Shown here: positions 47,908-58,807 of the stretch, one piece after another
How positions within the stretch are numbered: position 1 is the first letter of the stretch
Layout of the letters: the number at the start of each line of letters is the position of its first letter
NCBI GenBank assembly: GCA_964551735.1
Contig: CAZKEF010000018.1
Location: 1-64,000 of the forward strand
Source: DAOUAT01 sp964551735
GTDB taxonomy: Bacteria; Chloroflexota; Anaerolineae; CG2-30-64-16
DNA: 64,000 nt
Reading direction: 5' to 3'
Position numbers and translations under genes: made by a program
Notes under the pieces: model-generated
Databases searched by the model: none
Seen by the model: only the letters and a program-made list of their open reading frames with translations
Told to the model about the DNA's origin: nothing

Positions 47908-50154
47908 CTATCCCGCGGCGCGTAGCTGGAGCATGAAGCGCGTCCCCGCGCCCGGCTCGCTGATGACTGCGATCTGCCCCCCGAAGCTCTCCACTTGGCT
48001 GCGCGTCCACCACAACCCCAGGCCGTGGGCCGGCGCGAAACTGTCTGCCGTGGTGGATTCGCCGGCCTCGAAGAGCGTGGGCAGCCGCCACGACTCGATG
48101 CCCACGCCGGTGTCGGACACTTCGACCGCGATCCAGCCCGGCGTGGCCGCGGGCCCGACCGCGACCGTCAGCGTGCCGCCGTGGGGCATGGCTTTGCGTG
48201 CGTTGTCGAACAGGTTCCAGAAGACGCCGGTGAGGCTCGGCCCGGCCAGCACGCGGATCGGCGTGTCGGGCGGCGCCAGGCGGACGCGGATGCGGTCGTG
48301 GTTCGCCAGCCCGCTGCGTTCCAACGCCTCCTGGATGGCGGGTTGCAGCGCCACCGCGGCCGGGGTCTGCCGGCGGATCTCGCTGCGCAGCTCCTGGATG
48401 ATGGCCTTGGCGCGCGCCACGTCGCGGCCGACGCGCGCCATAAACTGCGCCACGTAAGGGTAAGCCGCCACCAGCTCGCCGTAGAACGGCTTACGCTGCA
48501 GGGTGTCCAGCCAGCCGCTCAGCGCGCCGATGGGGTTGTTCAGGCGGTGGACGATGTCGCCGGCCAGGCCGCCGATGGCAGCCAGGCGCTCCACCTCGGT
48601 GCGTCGCGCCCGTTCGATGGCAACCGCGGCCTGGCCGGCCAGCGCCTGCAGGATGCGGGCATGTTCGACGGTGAAGAAGGCCGGCACCGGGCTTTCCAGG
48701 TTCAGCACGCCCAACACCTGGTCGTCGTCCCCTGACGGGGACCGGCGGCTGATCAGCGGCACCGCCAGCTCGCTTTTCATTTCTTCGCCCAGATAGCGGT
48801 GATAGAGCGGCTCGCAGTCCACGTCCGGCACGTAGACCTCGGCCCGCCGCGCGGCCACCTGACCGCTGACCGAGTCGGCCACGGCGACACGTGTGCCCAA
48901 TGGTTCGCCGCCGGTGGTCTGCACGATGACCAGCTCAGCGCCATCCATTTCCAGGAGTTGGCCGAAGGCGGTGTCGGCGCGAGCTAACCCCTCGCCGAGC
49001 AAGGTGCGCAAGGCGGCCGGCTTCCGTTCATCGGGGTAAGCCAACGCGTGCTCAAAGCGTTGGCCGGCCGCGCACCCGAAGGCGACCAGGTCCGCCTGTT
49101 GGCGGGGTGAGAACCCGTCTTCCCGTGGCGTCTCGACGTTCAGGACGCCCACGATCCTGTCATCGGCCCACAGCGGCACGGCCAGCTCGGCGCGGATGCG
49201 TTCCTTTTCGCGCTCCAGCACGCGTTGGTAGCGGGGCTGGCCCGAAGAACGCGACAACAGGCGCGGCAGGCTCCCGGCCTGGCCCGAAGCCAGCTCGACG
49301 GCCAGGTAATCGGCCGCGGTCACATCGGGCACGATGACGGGCCTGCGCTCCTGGACCGCCAGCCCGCTGACCGAGTGGTTGACCTTGAAGCGCACGCCCG
49401 CCTCGCGCGGCGGCACATTGGTGGTGTAATAGACGACCAGGTCGGCGCCCTCGGTGAGCAGCAGTTGGCCGAACTCACCCGCGATCAGCGCCAGGGCGCG
49501 CTCGAGCACGGTGCGCACGATGGCCGATAACTCGGTCTCGCGCGCAAGTTGCAGGCTGATGGCGCCCAACGCGGCAGCTTCCTGGCGAGAACGGGCCAGA
49601 TCGAGGGCCAGCGCGGCCTGGTCGGCCAGCAGGTGCAGTTGCGCGACGTGGCGCCAGGCGAAAGCCCCCGGCCGCCGGCTCTCGATGTTGAACGCACCGA
49701 TGGCCTCGGAGCCATTCAGCAACGGCACGACCAGCTCGCTGCGCATGGCCACGTCGGTGCTGCGTGAAGCTTTGTAAACGCGCCGCAGGTCGTCGGGCAT
49801 CTGGGCCAGGTCAGCGATCAGGATCGGCGTACTGCGCAACATGCTCAGCCCGCTGACGCAGTCGTCCACCGGAAAGGTCATGCCCACATCCCCGCGATGG
49901 GCCGGGTCGGCCGCGCGGATGCGCACGCGATCGCCCTCCCGCAGCAGCGCCCAGCCCACATCGAACGGGGCCAGGGCCGCGGCCTGGCTCAACACGGCGG
50001 CCAGGAACGCGTCCAGCTCGAAGATCGGGTGGCGCGCGGCGCGGATAACCGCTTGCGCGGCGCTAACCACGGCGCTGGTTTCCAGGGCGTCTGCGCCGGA
50101 TGGCGGCTCAGGGGCAGCAGGAGAAGGGGCGCGGGCGGTATTCTTATCGGGCAT
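47908..50154 (-). CDS. Multi-GAF sensor histidine kinase
   Basis: This 748-residue soluble histidine kinase has no signal or TM. Three GAF domains cover about residues 30-185, 190-370 and 380-510 (DDCVSGLSMLRSTPILIADL, then LAVPLWADDRIVGVLNVET, then SELAVPLISRR). The dimerisation/phosphotransfer helix has the phospho-acceptor His near residue 536 (GGLAGDIVHRLNNPIGAL). The catalytic domain has the N box NLFDNARKAMP, a DTGVGIES G1 box and AHGLGLWWTRS. GAF domains bind small ligands or heme/bilin, and none is assigned here. There is no Shine-Dalgarno site; a promoter lies so close that the transcript may be leaderless. Confidence 0.92.
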   Translation of the reverse strand: MPDKNTARAPSPAAPEPPSGADALETSAVVSAAQAVIRAARHPIFELDAFLAAVLSQAAALAPFDVGWALLREGDRVRIRAADPAHRGDVGMTFPVDDCVSGLSMLRSTPILIADLAQMPDDLRRVYKASRSTDVAMRSELVVPLLNGSEAIGAFNIESRRPGAFAWRHVAQLHLLADQAALALDLARSRQEAAALGAISLQLARETELSAIVRTVLERALALIAGEFGQLLLTEGADLVVYYTTNVPPREAGVRFKVNHSVSGLAVQERRPVIVPDVTAADYLAVELASGQAGSLPRLLSRSSGQPRYQRVLEREKERIRAELAVPLWADDRIVGVLNVETPREDGFSPRQQADLVAFGCAAGQRFEHALAYPDERKPAALRTLLGEGLARADTAFGQLLEMDGAELVIVQTTGGEPLGTRVAVADSVSGQVAARRAEVYVPDVDCEPLYHRYLGEEMKSELAVPLISRRSPSGDDDQVLGVLNLESPVPAFFTVEHARILQALAGQAAVAIERARRTEVERLAAIGGLAGDIVHRLNNPIGALSGWLDTLQRKPFYGELVAAYPYVAQFMARVGRDVARAKAIIQELRSEIRRQTPAAVALQPAIQEALERSGLANHDRIRVRLAPPDTPIRVLAGPSLTGVFWNLFDNARKAMPHGGTLTVAVGPAATPGWIAVEVSDTGVGIESWRLPTLFEAGESTTADSFAPAHGLGLWWTRSQVESFGGQIAVISEPGAGTRFMLQLRAAG

Positions 50155-50160
50155 GCGCTG

Positions 50161-50169
50161 AGTATAGCA
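50161..50169 (-). promoter_or_regulatory. Extended -10 promoter of the kinase operon
   Basis: Minus-strand TGCTATACT. Its downstream edge is about 6 nt from the kinase ATG, so transcription would start at or next to the start codon. Confidence 0.6.
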
Positions 50170-50270
50170 CGACGCTCGAAAAGTGGGGAATGACGCGGGT
50201 CAGAACGCGGCAATGAGCGGGGCGGGTTCGTCATGAGCACGACCAACCCGCCCCTGTGGACGACAGTGGG

Positions 50271-52514
<2,244 letters not shown>

Positions 52515-52621
52515 AACGACTTTCCTCAGACCTCCTGATATGAAAATGAAATGAAGTTGGCCGGGGCGGTGGAGGCGCCAGGGCGGGCAGTGTATGTCCG
52601 AAGCTGGGACATAACGTAGCC

Positions 52622-52650
52622 ATTCTACAGGTGTGTATCTGCTTTGTCAA
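52622..52650 (-). promoter_or_regulatory. Strong promoter of hppA
   Basis: Minus strand: perfect TTGACA (52650-52645), 17 nt, TAGAAT (52627-52622). It lies 108 nt before hppA, divergent from the glycosyltransferase promoter. Confidence 0.85.
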
Positions 52651-52686
52651 ATAGCTTACAATCTTCGGATTCTGCGCGGCGGCGCG

Positions 52687-52715
52687 TTGACCAGCGAGCA
52701 AGGTCGTGCTATCAT
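52687..52715 (+). promoter_or_regulatory. Promoter of the GT4 gene
   Basis: TTGACC (52687-52692), 17 nt, TATCAT (52710-52715) preceded by TGC. It also excludes start codons upstream of about 52722 for the next gene. Confidence 0.75.
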
Positions 52716-52777
52716 CGTGCCTGCGTTCCGGACATAAACGAATATCCGGGAATCTTTGTCGGCGGTTCTGCAGCACT

Positions 52778-53950
52778 GTGAAGATCCTACATATCTACAA
52801 AGACTATCCGCCTATGCTCGGCGGCATCGAAAATCATGTCAAACTACTGGCGGAAGGGCAAGCCGGTCGCGGACATAACGTGACGGCCCTGGTGACCCAA
52901 CCGGCCGGATTGCGGACAACCGTTTTGCGCGAAAACAGCGTCCGCGTGATCCGTGCCGGCCGGTTGGCAACGGTGGCATCCACGCCGCTCAGCCTCGCCT
53001 TACCCTGGCAGCTCCTGCGCCAGCGTCCCGATGTGGTTCACCTGCACTACCCATACCCGGTAGGCGAGGTGAGCCAATGGCTGCTGCGTCGCGGCCAGGC
53101 CACGGTGCTGACCTATCATGCCGACATCGTGCGCCAGGCGGGCATCTTGCGCTTCTACAAACCGCTTTTGCGCCGCGTGTTGCGTTGGGTGGACGCCATC
53201 ATCATCGGCAGCCCACCGATGCACAGAGGCATGTTCTTGGGTGAACATCAGGCCAAGTTGCGCCTGATCCCTTACGGCATCCCCCTGGCGCGTTTTCAGG
53301 CTGCGCCGGCCGCGGCTGAGCTGATGCGGCTGCGCAGCCAGGTGAACGCGCAATTCGCGCACGGCGGCGCGGAGGCCGTTCCTGGGGCTGACGCCGCGCG
53401 CGCGCCGGCAACGCTGCTCTTTGTCGGCCGGCTGCGCTATTACAAGGGCCTCGACTGGCTGATCCGGGCGCTGCCGGCCATCCCGGCCCGTCTGCTGGTG
53501 GCGGGGATCGGCGCGCTGGCGGCCGAATGGCGGCAGTTAGCGGCTGAGATCGGTGTGGCGGACCGGATCGCTTGGCTGGGTGAAGTGCCGGATGCCGACC
53601 TGCCGGCGCTCTATCACCTGGCGGACCTTTTTGTGCTGCCGGCCAGCCAGGCGAGCGAGGCGTTTGGCCTGGTGCAGGTGGAGGCAATGGCGGCCGGGCT
53701 ACCAGTTGTCTGTACGGAGCTGGGTACCGGCACCTCGTATGTCAACCAGGATGGCATCACCGGCCGTGTGGTGGCGCCCCGCGACGCCGACGTGTTGGCT
53801 GCGGCGATCAATGAACTGCTGGCGGACCCGGCACGCCGGGCCGCGCTGGGGGGCGCAGCTCGGCGCCGGGTCGCGGCGGAGTTCGATCTGGATGTGATGG
53901 TGGATCGGGTCCTGACGCTCTATGAAGCGCTGGTACGCTCAACGGCATAG
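52778..53950 (+). CDS. GT4-family glycosyltransferase
   Basis: This GT-B glycosyltransferase of about 390 residues has an N-terminal KILHIYKDYPPMLGGIENHV, typical of GT4 enzymes of cell-surface glycan synthesis. HLHYPYPVGE and TYHADIVRQ follow in the acceptor domain. The donor domain carries FVGRLRYYKGLDWLI and the acidic ASEAFGLVQVEAMAAGLPVV (E-x7-E). The GTG at 52778 was preferred because longer reading begins inside the promoter; its Shine-Dalgarno site is weak. It is divergent from hppA and convergent with an ABC-2 permease. The sugar donor and acceptor are unknown. Confidence 0.88.
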   Translation: MKILHIYKDYPPMLGGIENHVKLLAEGQAGRGHNVTALVTQPAGLRTTVLRENSVRVIRAGRLATVASTPLSLALPWQLLRQRPDVVHLHYPYPVGEVSQWLLRRGQATVLTYHADIVRQAGILRFYKPLLRRVLRWVDAIIIGSPPMHRGMFLGEHQAKLRLIPYGIPLARFQAAPAAAELMRLRSQVNAQFAHGGAEAVPGADAARAPATLLFVGRLRYYKGLDWLIRALPAIPARLLVAGIGALAAEWRQLAAEIGVADRIAWLGEVPDADLPALYHLADLFVLPASQASEAFGLVQVEAMAAGLPVVCTELGTGTSYVNQDGITGRVVAPRDADVLAAAINELLADPARRAALGGAARRRVAAEFDLDVMVDRVLTLYEALVRSTA

Positions 53951-53983
53951 GCGCACACCGCTGCTCGCCGTACGCTCATGCCC

Positions 53984-54784
53984 TCACACGGCCAGATCGC
54001 GGCGTTGGAACACCGCCCAGGCTGCGATGGCGCAGACCACCCCTGCCCCGGCCAGCACAGCCGTATGCCCCCAATTCAGGCCGTTGGCCAGCGGGTCGGC
54101 GCCGGTGGCGTAGTAGAAGGGGGACAGGACGCGGTACGGCTTCAGACCCTCCACCACGGCGGCCAGGGCGTTGAGCAGGTAGGTGACGACCGCCAGCGCG
54201 CTGGTCACGCCCAGGCTCAGCCCGCGGTTGCCGGACGCCGCGCCCAGCGCCAACGCCAGCACGCCGAAGACCAGCGCCAGCAGTGCGCTGCCCAGCGTCG
54301 CCGCGGCCAACCGACCCGCGGCGATTTCCAGCTTGACCAGGGGGGCGCCCACGGCCAGCCCCAGCCACAACGCCGCGGCCAGGCCCAGCGTCATCACGAC
54401 CAGCGCGGCCAGCTTCTCGGCCACAACACGCGTTCGCGAGATGGGATTCGCCAGCAGCAGGTCCAGCGTGCCGCGCTCCTCCTCGCCGGCCAGCGCGGCA
54501 CTGCCCAGCCCCACGGCGAAGATGATCAGCAGCAGCGGTCCCAGGAAGAAGAAGATCTGGCTGTTCAGGTAGCCTGCGGGCGATGTGATGTCGGTCAGCT
54601 CGCCCACGAACGCGGCCATCAGCTCCTTGGGCGCCATCTCCAGCATCTGGTTGATGTCGGGCATCTGGTCCATGGCCGGGTAGAAGCCGATGATCATCGC
54701 CGCGTAGGCCAGCAGGCCGGCCGCCCACCACAGCAGCCCGCGGCGGTGCTCGTAGAAAGTCTTCAAAAAGATGTTGTCCAGCAT
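53984..54784 (-). CDS. ABC-2 type transporter permease
   Basis: This 266-residue permease has six predicted TM helices: one near residue 20 (LLWWAAGLLAYAAMIIGFYP), then a long extracytoplasmic loop. FFFLGPLLLIIFAVGLGSAA follows, then EERGTLDLLLANPISRTRV, the coupling element typical of ABC-2 permeases. Three or more helices close it. With the ATPase gene 11 nt upstream it forms an exporter of the Na+/drug/lipid type. The ATG at 54784 was chosen as the first Met after the ATPase stop. The substrate is unknown. Confidence 0.9.
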   Translation of the reverse strand: MLDNIFLKTFYEHRRGLLWWAAGLLAYAAMIIGFYPAMDQMPDINQMLEMAPKELMAAFVGELTDITSPAGYLNSQIFFFLGPLLLIIFAVGLGSAALAGEEERGTLDLLLANPISRTRVVAEKLAALVVMTLGLAAALWLGLAVGAPLVKLEIAAGRLAAATLGSALLALVFGVLALALGAASGNRGLSLGVTSALAVVTYLLNALAAVVEGLKPYRVLSPFYYATGADPLANGLNWGHTAVLAGAGVVCAIAAWAVFQRRDLAV

Positions 54785-54795
54785 CCCGGACCCCC

Positions 54796-55677
54796 TCACG
54801 CGTAGTACGCCAGGAAGATCTCTTCCAGGCTCGGCTCCTGGCTGATCAGGTCTACCACCTCGAACCCGGCCGCGGCCTTGATTACCGCGTCCAGCGAGCC
54901 GGTGACGGTGCACCGGATCGCACCGTTCTCCGCGCGCACGTCGCGCACGCCGGGCAGACCTGCGAACGCGGCCGGCGGCGCGGGGGTCGCAAACCGGAAT
55001 TCCAGCCGCCGCAGCGCCTTGGCTTTCAAGGCGGCCACCTCTTCGATCGCGACCAGGCGTCCTTCGCGGATGATGCCCACGCGGTCGCAGGTCTTCTCGA
55101 CTTCGGGCAGGACGTGAGATGACAGGAAGACCGTGCGACCCGCGGCCCGCGCCTCAGCGATCATGCGGTAGAACTCCTGCTGCACCAGCGGGTCCAGGCC
55201 CTGGGTCGGCTCGTCGAGGATCAACAGCTCCGGTTTGTGCATAAACGCCTGCACCAGCCCTAGCTTCTGTTTGTTGCCGTGGGACAGGGTGCGGATCGGC
55301 TGGGCCAGGGCCGCGCCGAGCCGATCGGCCAGCGCCTCGACCTCGCGCCACGCCACACCGCCGCGCAGGTTGGCCATGTAGCGCAGGAACTCGCGGCCGG
55401 TCATCCCCTCGTACAGGCTGAGCTCGCCCGGTAGGTAGCCGGTGCGGTGGCGGATGGCAAGGCTATCGCGGTGGGAGTTCAGTCCAAACACAGCGGCCGA
55501 ACCGGCGGTGGGCCGGATGAAGTCTAACAGCGTGCGGATTGTGGTCGTCTTGCCCGCGCCGTTGGGGCCCAAGTAGCCGAATACCTCACCAGGTCGTACG
55601 GCAAGGTCAAGGTCAACCACCCCGCGCACCTTGCCGTAGGATTTGGTGAGGTGGGTTGTTTGGATGATGTGGTTCAT
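54796..55677 (-). CDS. ABC transporter ATP-binding protein
   Basis: This 293-residue ABC ATPase of the drug-export type has Walker A GPNGAGKTTTIRTL, a Q-loop region, signature LSHGNKQKLGL (LSxGN variant), Walker B LLILDEPTQGLDP and the switch SSHVLPEVEKTCDRV. The C-terminal 80 residues form the DUF4162-like extension of these exporters. It works with the permease just downstream. The ATG at 55677 lies behind a weak GGAG site, downstream of a heptameric repeat array that fills the intergenic space to corA. Confidence 0.94.
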   Translation of the reverse strand: MNHIIQTTHLTKSYGKVRGVVDLDLAVRPGEVFGYLGPNGAGKTTTIRTLLDFIRPTAGSAAVFGLNSHRDSLAIRHRTGYLPGELSLYEGMTGREFLRYMANLRGGVAWREVEALADRLGAALAQPIRTLSHGNKQKLGLVQAFMHKPELLILDEPTQGLDPLVQQEFYRMIAEARAAGRTVFLSSHVLPEVEKTCDRVGIIREGRLVAIEEVAALKAKALRRLEFRFATPAPPAAFAGLPGVRDVRAENGAIRCTVTGSLDAVIKAAAGFEVVDLISQEPSLEEIFLAYYA

Positions 55678-55696
55678 GAATCACTCCGGGATTTAG

Positions 55697-55789
55697 AGTA
55701 CGGATTGCGGATTGCAGATTGTGGACTATCCGCTCTGCTATTTCCGTGCTTCCCTGATCTCCATGTCTCCGCGGCTCCCCCTCTCCTCA
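55697..55789. repeat. Heptad and octad arrays between the ABC ATPase and corA
   Basis: Plus-strand heptads (TGCGGAT, TGCAGAT) occupy 55697-55730. From the corA stop codon, minus-strand octads (GGGGGAGC, CATGGAGA) run from 55789 back to about 55740; the first octad supplies the corA TGA. Confidence 0.62.
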
Positions 55790-56995
55790 CAGCCACCGTT
55801 TTCGCCGGAAGTAAACCACCAACGCAATGGTTGTGATGCCCATCAAAATCAACGACCAGAAGGAGCCCAGGCGGAAATCCAGGTCTGGGAAGAAGCGGAA
55901 GTTCTGCCCGTAGAAACCGGTGATCAGCGCGGCGGTCATCAGGATGATGGAGGCGACGGTCAGGGTCTTCATAATCTGGTTTAGCTTGTTGCTTTGCAGC
56001 GACAGGTATGAATCCAGCGCGGTGGAAAGCAGGTCTCGGTAGGTGTCAATATTGTCGGTGACGCGCACGATGTGGTCGTAGACATCTTGCAGATAGGCGA
56101 CATCCTCCGGCTCGAAGATGGGCAGTTGGCGGCGCAGCAGCACATTGAGCACATCCCGCTCCGGCGCGACGATCCGGCGCATGGCCAGCAGGTCCTTCTT
56201 AAGGCGGAACATGGTCTCGATGGAGCGTTCGTCGAAGTGGGTGAAGATGGTGTCTTCCAGCTCCTCCACCCGGTCGGCCACCTGGTCCATCAACGGGAAG
56301 TAGTCGTCCACCATGGCATCGAGCAACGCATGCACCAGCGCACCAATGTGGTGCCCCAAGGGGCTGCGCGGGGCGCGCCAGCGGGCGAGGGTGTCGCGTA
56401 CGTGACGGATCATGCCGCTGTGGATCGTCACCAGGTAGTTAGGGCCGATGAACAGGCCGATGGGGTGGGTTTCGATATGGTCTTCTGCCGGGTTGTAGGC
56501 CGCGGCGTGAAAGATGACGAAGTAATAACTGTTGCGCCCCCAGCCGTCCTCTTCATCTTCAAGCGCTGCGGGTGGCAGGGTGTCTAACGGGAGCAGCACC
56601 GTTTCGCCTAGCTCATCCTCGCCCTGGTCGGCGTCGGCGGGCGGCGCCAGTTCAGCCTGGCTTTCCGGTGCGCTGGGCGGCTGCCCAGCTTGCGCCTCGG
56701 GGCTGTACGGTGGGAGCGCAAGCGGATCGGCCAATACATCCGGCACGCCATCGGCATTTTCATCACCTGGCACGCCGTAGGCGTCCACTTTGGGCCGCTC
56801 GTGGGCTCGGACTGCGTCTTCAATGGCCAAGGGATGGAACCCGAACTGCTGGCGCAGCAGCTCTTGATCCTCGGCTGTCGGATCGATGATATCCAGCCAA
56901 AGCACGGTGCCCCGATCCGTGAGGGTCGCAGCAATTGTCTCGGGCTGCAAATCGAGCAGGAACCGGCCGTTCTGGCGTGCGACCACTGTTCGCAT
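55787..56995 (-). CDS. CorA-like divalent-cation channel with altered signature
   Basis: This protein of about 402 residues belongs to the CorA family, a pentameric channel for Mg2+ or Co2+. The N-terminal cytoplasmic domain (IIDPTAEDQELLRQQFGFHP, then AIEDAVRAHERPK) and the long stalk helix are family-like, and two TM helices lie at the C-terminus. Two oddities stand out. The hallmark GMN after TM1 reads GFYGQNF, so Gln replaces Met. An insertion of about 80 residues (74-155) in the cytoplasmic domain is acidic and Pro-rich and begins DENADGVPD, resembling a calcium-binding thrombospondin-3 unit. The ATG at 56995 follows CAGGAG. The selectivity is uncertain. Confidence 0.87.
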   Translation of the reverse strand: MRTVVARQNGRFLLDLQPETIAATLTDRGTVLWLDIIDPTAEDQELLRQQFGFHPLAIEDAVRAHERPKVDAYGVPGDENADGVPDVLADPLALPPYSPEAQAGQPPSAPESQAELAPPADADQGEDELGETVLLPLDTLPPAALEDEEDGWGRNSYYFVIFHAAAYNPAEDHIETHPIGLFIGPNYLVTIHSGMIRHVRDTLARWRAPRSPLGHHIGALVHALLDAMVDDYFPLMDQVADRVEELEDTIFTHFDERSIETMFRLKKDLLAMRRIVAPERDVLNVLLRRQLPIFEPEDVAYLQDVYDHIVRVTDNIDTYRDLLSTALDSYLSLQSNKLNQIMKTLTVASIILMTAALITGFYGQNFRFFPDLDFRLGSFWSLILMGITTIALVVYFRRKRWL

Positions 56996-57214
56996 GACAG
57001 GGACTCCTGAGAGAGATTCGAGGATATTATACATCACAATACTGCCCCCTCTCATAATATCGCTCGCTGTTTCTGTTATGTGTGGCCCTGCACGAAGAAA
57101 AACGGTATGGAAACGTCGCCTCCCAATGTTTCAGGGCTCATCCTGCGCGAAGGTTTGCGTTTCACCTGCACCGGTTAGTCGGACCGGAGATCGAGCGCGT
57201 GCGGGTTGGCGGGT

Positions 57215-57243
57215 GTGACAGAAAGCAAGGCGCGTGATATAAT
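57215..57243 (+). promoter_or_regulatory. Promoter of asnS in a divergent gap
   Basis: GTGACA (57215-57220), 17 nt, TATAAT (57238-57243) with an extended TGA before it. The 357-bp gap between corA and asnS otherwise holds a -10-like ATTATA on the minus strand for corA (57026-57031). It also has weak GTATTGC-type heptads near 57257-57290 resembling those after asnS. No further gene was found. Confidence 0.75.
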
Positions 57244-57352
57244 GCTAAATCATAACGTACTGCATACGACGTATTGCGTGATTTCGCGACGAAGGCAGAT
57301 TGAACGCCAATACCCAGTGCGCAGTCAGCAACATGCATCACGGAGCACATAC

Positions 57353-58696
57353 GTGACACCTATTGTCCGCATTGAACATGTCGCCCACCACGTCGGGCAA
57401 ACCGTCACCTTGCAGGGCTGGCTCCAACTTAAGACCGGCAAGGGTAAGCTGCAGTTTCTACGCGTCCGCGATGGCACGGGCGTGATCCAGGCCGTGGTCT
57501 TCCGGGGCAACGTCTCGGAGGAGGACTTCGAGTCGGCCAAGCGCATGCCGCTGGAGTCGTCGCTGGTCATCACCGGCACGGTGAAGGCCGACCCGCGTGC
57601 GCCCGGCATCCCCGGCGGCTTCGAGCTGGATGTCACAGGCTTGCAGGTCGTCCAGGAATCGGCCGAGTATCCCATCGCGCCCAAGGAGCACGGCGTCGAG
57701 TTCTTGATGGACAACCGGCACTTGTGGCTGCGTTCCAATCGGCAGTGGGCAATCATGCGCGTGCGCGCCACCATCGTCAAAGCGATGCGCGACTGGTTGG
57801 ACAACAACGGTTTCACCCTGGTGGACACGCCCATTCTCACCCCTTCCGCGGCCGAAGGCACCACCACGCTGTTCAAGACCGATTTTCACGGCGAGGACGC
57901 GTTCCTGGCCCAGACCGGCCAGCTCTACAACGAGGCCAACATCTTCGCGGTGGGCAAGACCTACTGCTTCGGCCCCACCTTCCGCGCTGAGAAGAGCAAG
58001 ACGCGGCGCCACCTGCAGGAATTCTGGATGGTGGAGCCGGAGATCGCGTTCTGCAAGCTGGAGGATCTGCTGGAAGTTGAGGAGCAGTACATCAGCTACA
58101 TCGTGCAGACCACGCTGCGGGAACGCGCGGCCGAGCTGAAGCTGCTGGAGCGGGATACGGCCGCGCTGGAGAAGGTCATCCCGCCATTCCCGCGCATTTC
58201 GTACGATGACGCAGTGACGATAATCAACGACGCTGCGGCCCGCGGCGTCACAGTGCCGCCCAACGACGAGCGGCTGCCGCCGCTGGCGTGGGGCGGCGAC
58301 TTCGGCGCACCGCACGAGACGTTCGTGGCCAGCCACTTCGACAAGCCGGTGTTCGTCCACCACTACCCCAGCGCGGTCAAGGCATTCTACATGGAACCAG
58401 AGCCGGGCCGGCCCGAGGTGTGCCGTTCGGCCGACCTGCTGGCGCCAGAGGGGTACGGCGAGATCATCGGGGGCTCGGAGCGAATGAGCGATCCCGATGT
58501 GCTGCTGGCCGCCATTGACTGCCACGGGCTGCCGAGGGAAGCCTACGAGTGGTATGTGGACCTGCGCCGCTACGGCTCCGTGCCTCACTCCGGCTTCGGC
58601 CTGGGCGTTGAGCGCACGGTGTCCTGGATCTGCGGCATTGACCATATTCGCGAAACGATCGCGTTTCCCAGGATGCTGAATCGGCTGAGACCGTGA
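57353..58696 (+). CDS. asnS: Asparaginyl-tRNA synthetase
   Basis: This class IIb synthetase attaches asparagine to tRNA-Asn. The N-terminal OB-fold anticodon domain is residues about 1-105 (VRIEHVAHHVGQTVTLQGWL). The catalytic core holds motif 2 FRAEKSKTRRHLQEFWMVEP and motif 3 GFGLGVERTVSWI. The AsnRS-type AEGTTTLFKTDFHGEDAFLA separates it from AspRS. At about 447 residues it is normal. The GTG at 57353 follows GGAG; a longer reading begins upstream of the promoter and is rejected. Its presence allows direct charging rather than the amidotransferase route. The TGA stop lies in the first unit of a heptad array. Confidence 0.96.
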   Translation: MTPIVRIEHVAHHVGQTVTLQGWLQLKTGKGKLQFLRVRDGTGVIQAVVFRGNVSEEDFESAKRMPLESSLVITGTVKADPRAPGIPGGFELDVTGLQVVQESAEYPIAPKEHGVEFLMDNRHLWLRSNRQWAIMRVRATIVKAMRDWLDNNGFTLVDTPILTPSAAEGTTTLFKTDFHGEDAFLAQTGQLYNEANIFAVGKTYCFGPTFRAEKSKTRRHLQEFWMVEPEIAFCKLEDLLEVEEQYISYIVQTTLRERAAELKLLERDTAALEKVIPPFPRISYDDAVTIINDAAARGVTVPPNDERLPPLAWGGDFGAPHETFVASHFDKPVFVHHYPSAVKAFYMEPEPGRPEVCRSADLLAPEGYGEIIGGSERMSDPDVLLAAIDCHGLPREAYEWYVDLRRYGSVPHSGFGLGVERTVSWICGIDHIRETIAFPRMLNRLRP

Positions 58697-58783
58697 TACG
58701 TGGTGCGTGATACGTGGTACGTAGTGCGTGGTGCGTGATGCGTGACAAAGAGACAACACGCAGTACGCAATACGCAATACGCC
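58693..58783. repeat. Heptameric array at the asnS stop codon
   Basis: Eight 7-nt units of consensus GTRRTRC (GTGATAC, GTGGTGC) run from 58693 and include the asnS TGA. A short spacer leads to four units of complementary type (ATACGCA, GTACGCA) at 58756-58783. The halves can pair imperfectly. Confidence 0.8.
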
Positions 58784-58807
58784 CCACGACAACGCGGAGG
58801 AATCACG

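Noticed and set aside
57206..57352. Longer start for AsnRS
   Set aside because: It begins upstream of the -35/-10 pair at 57215-57243 and translates heptad-like intergenic DNA.
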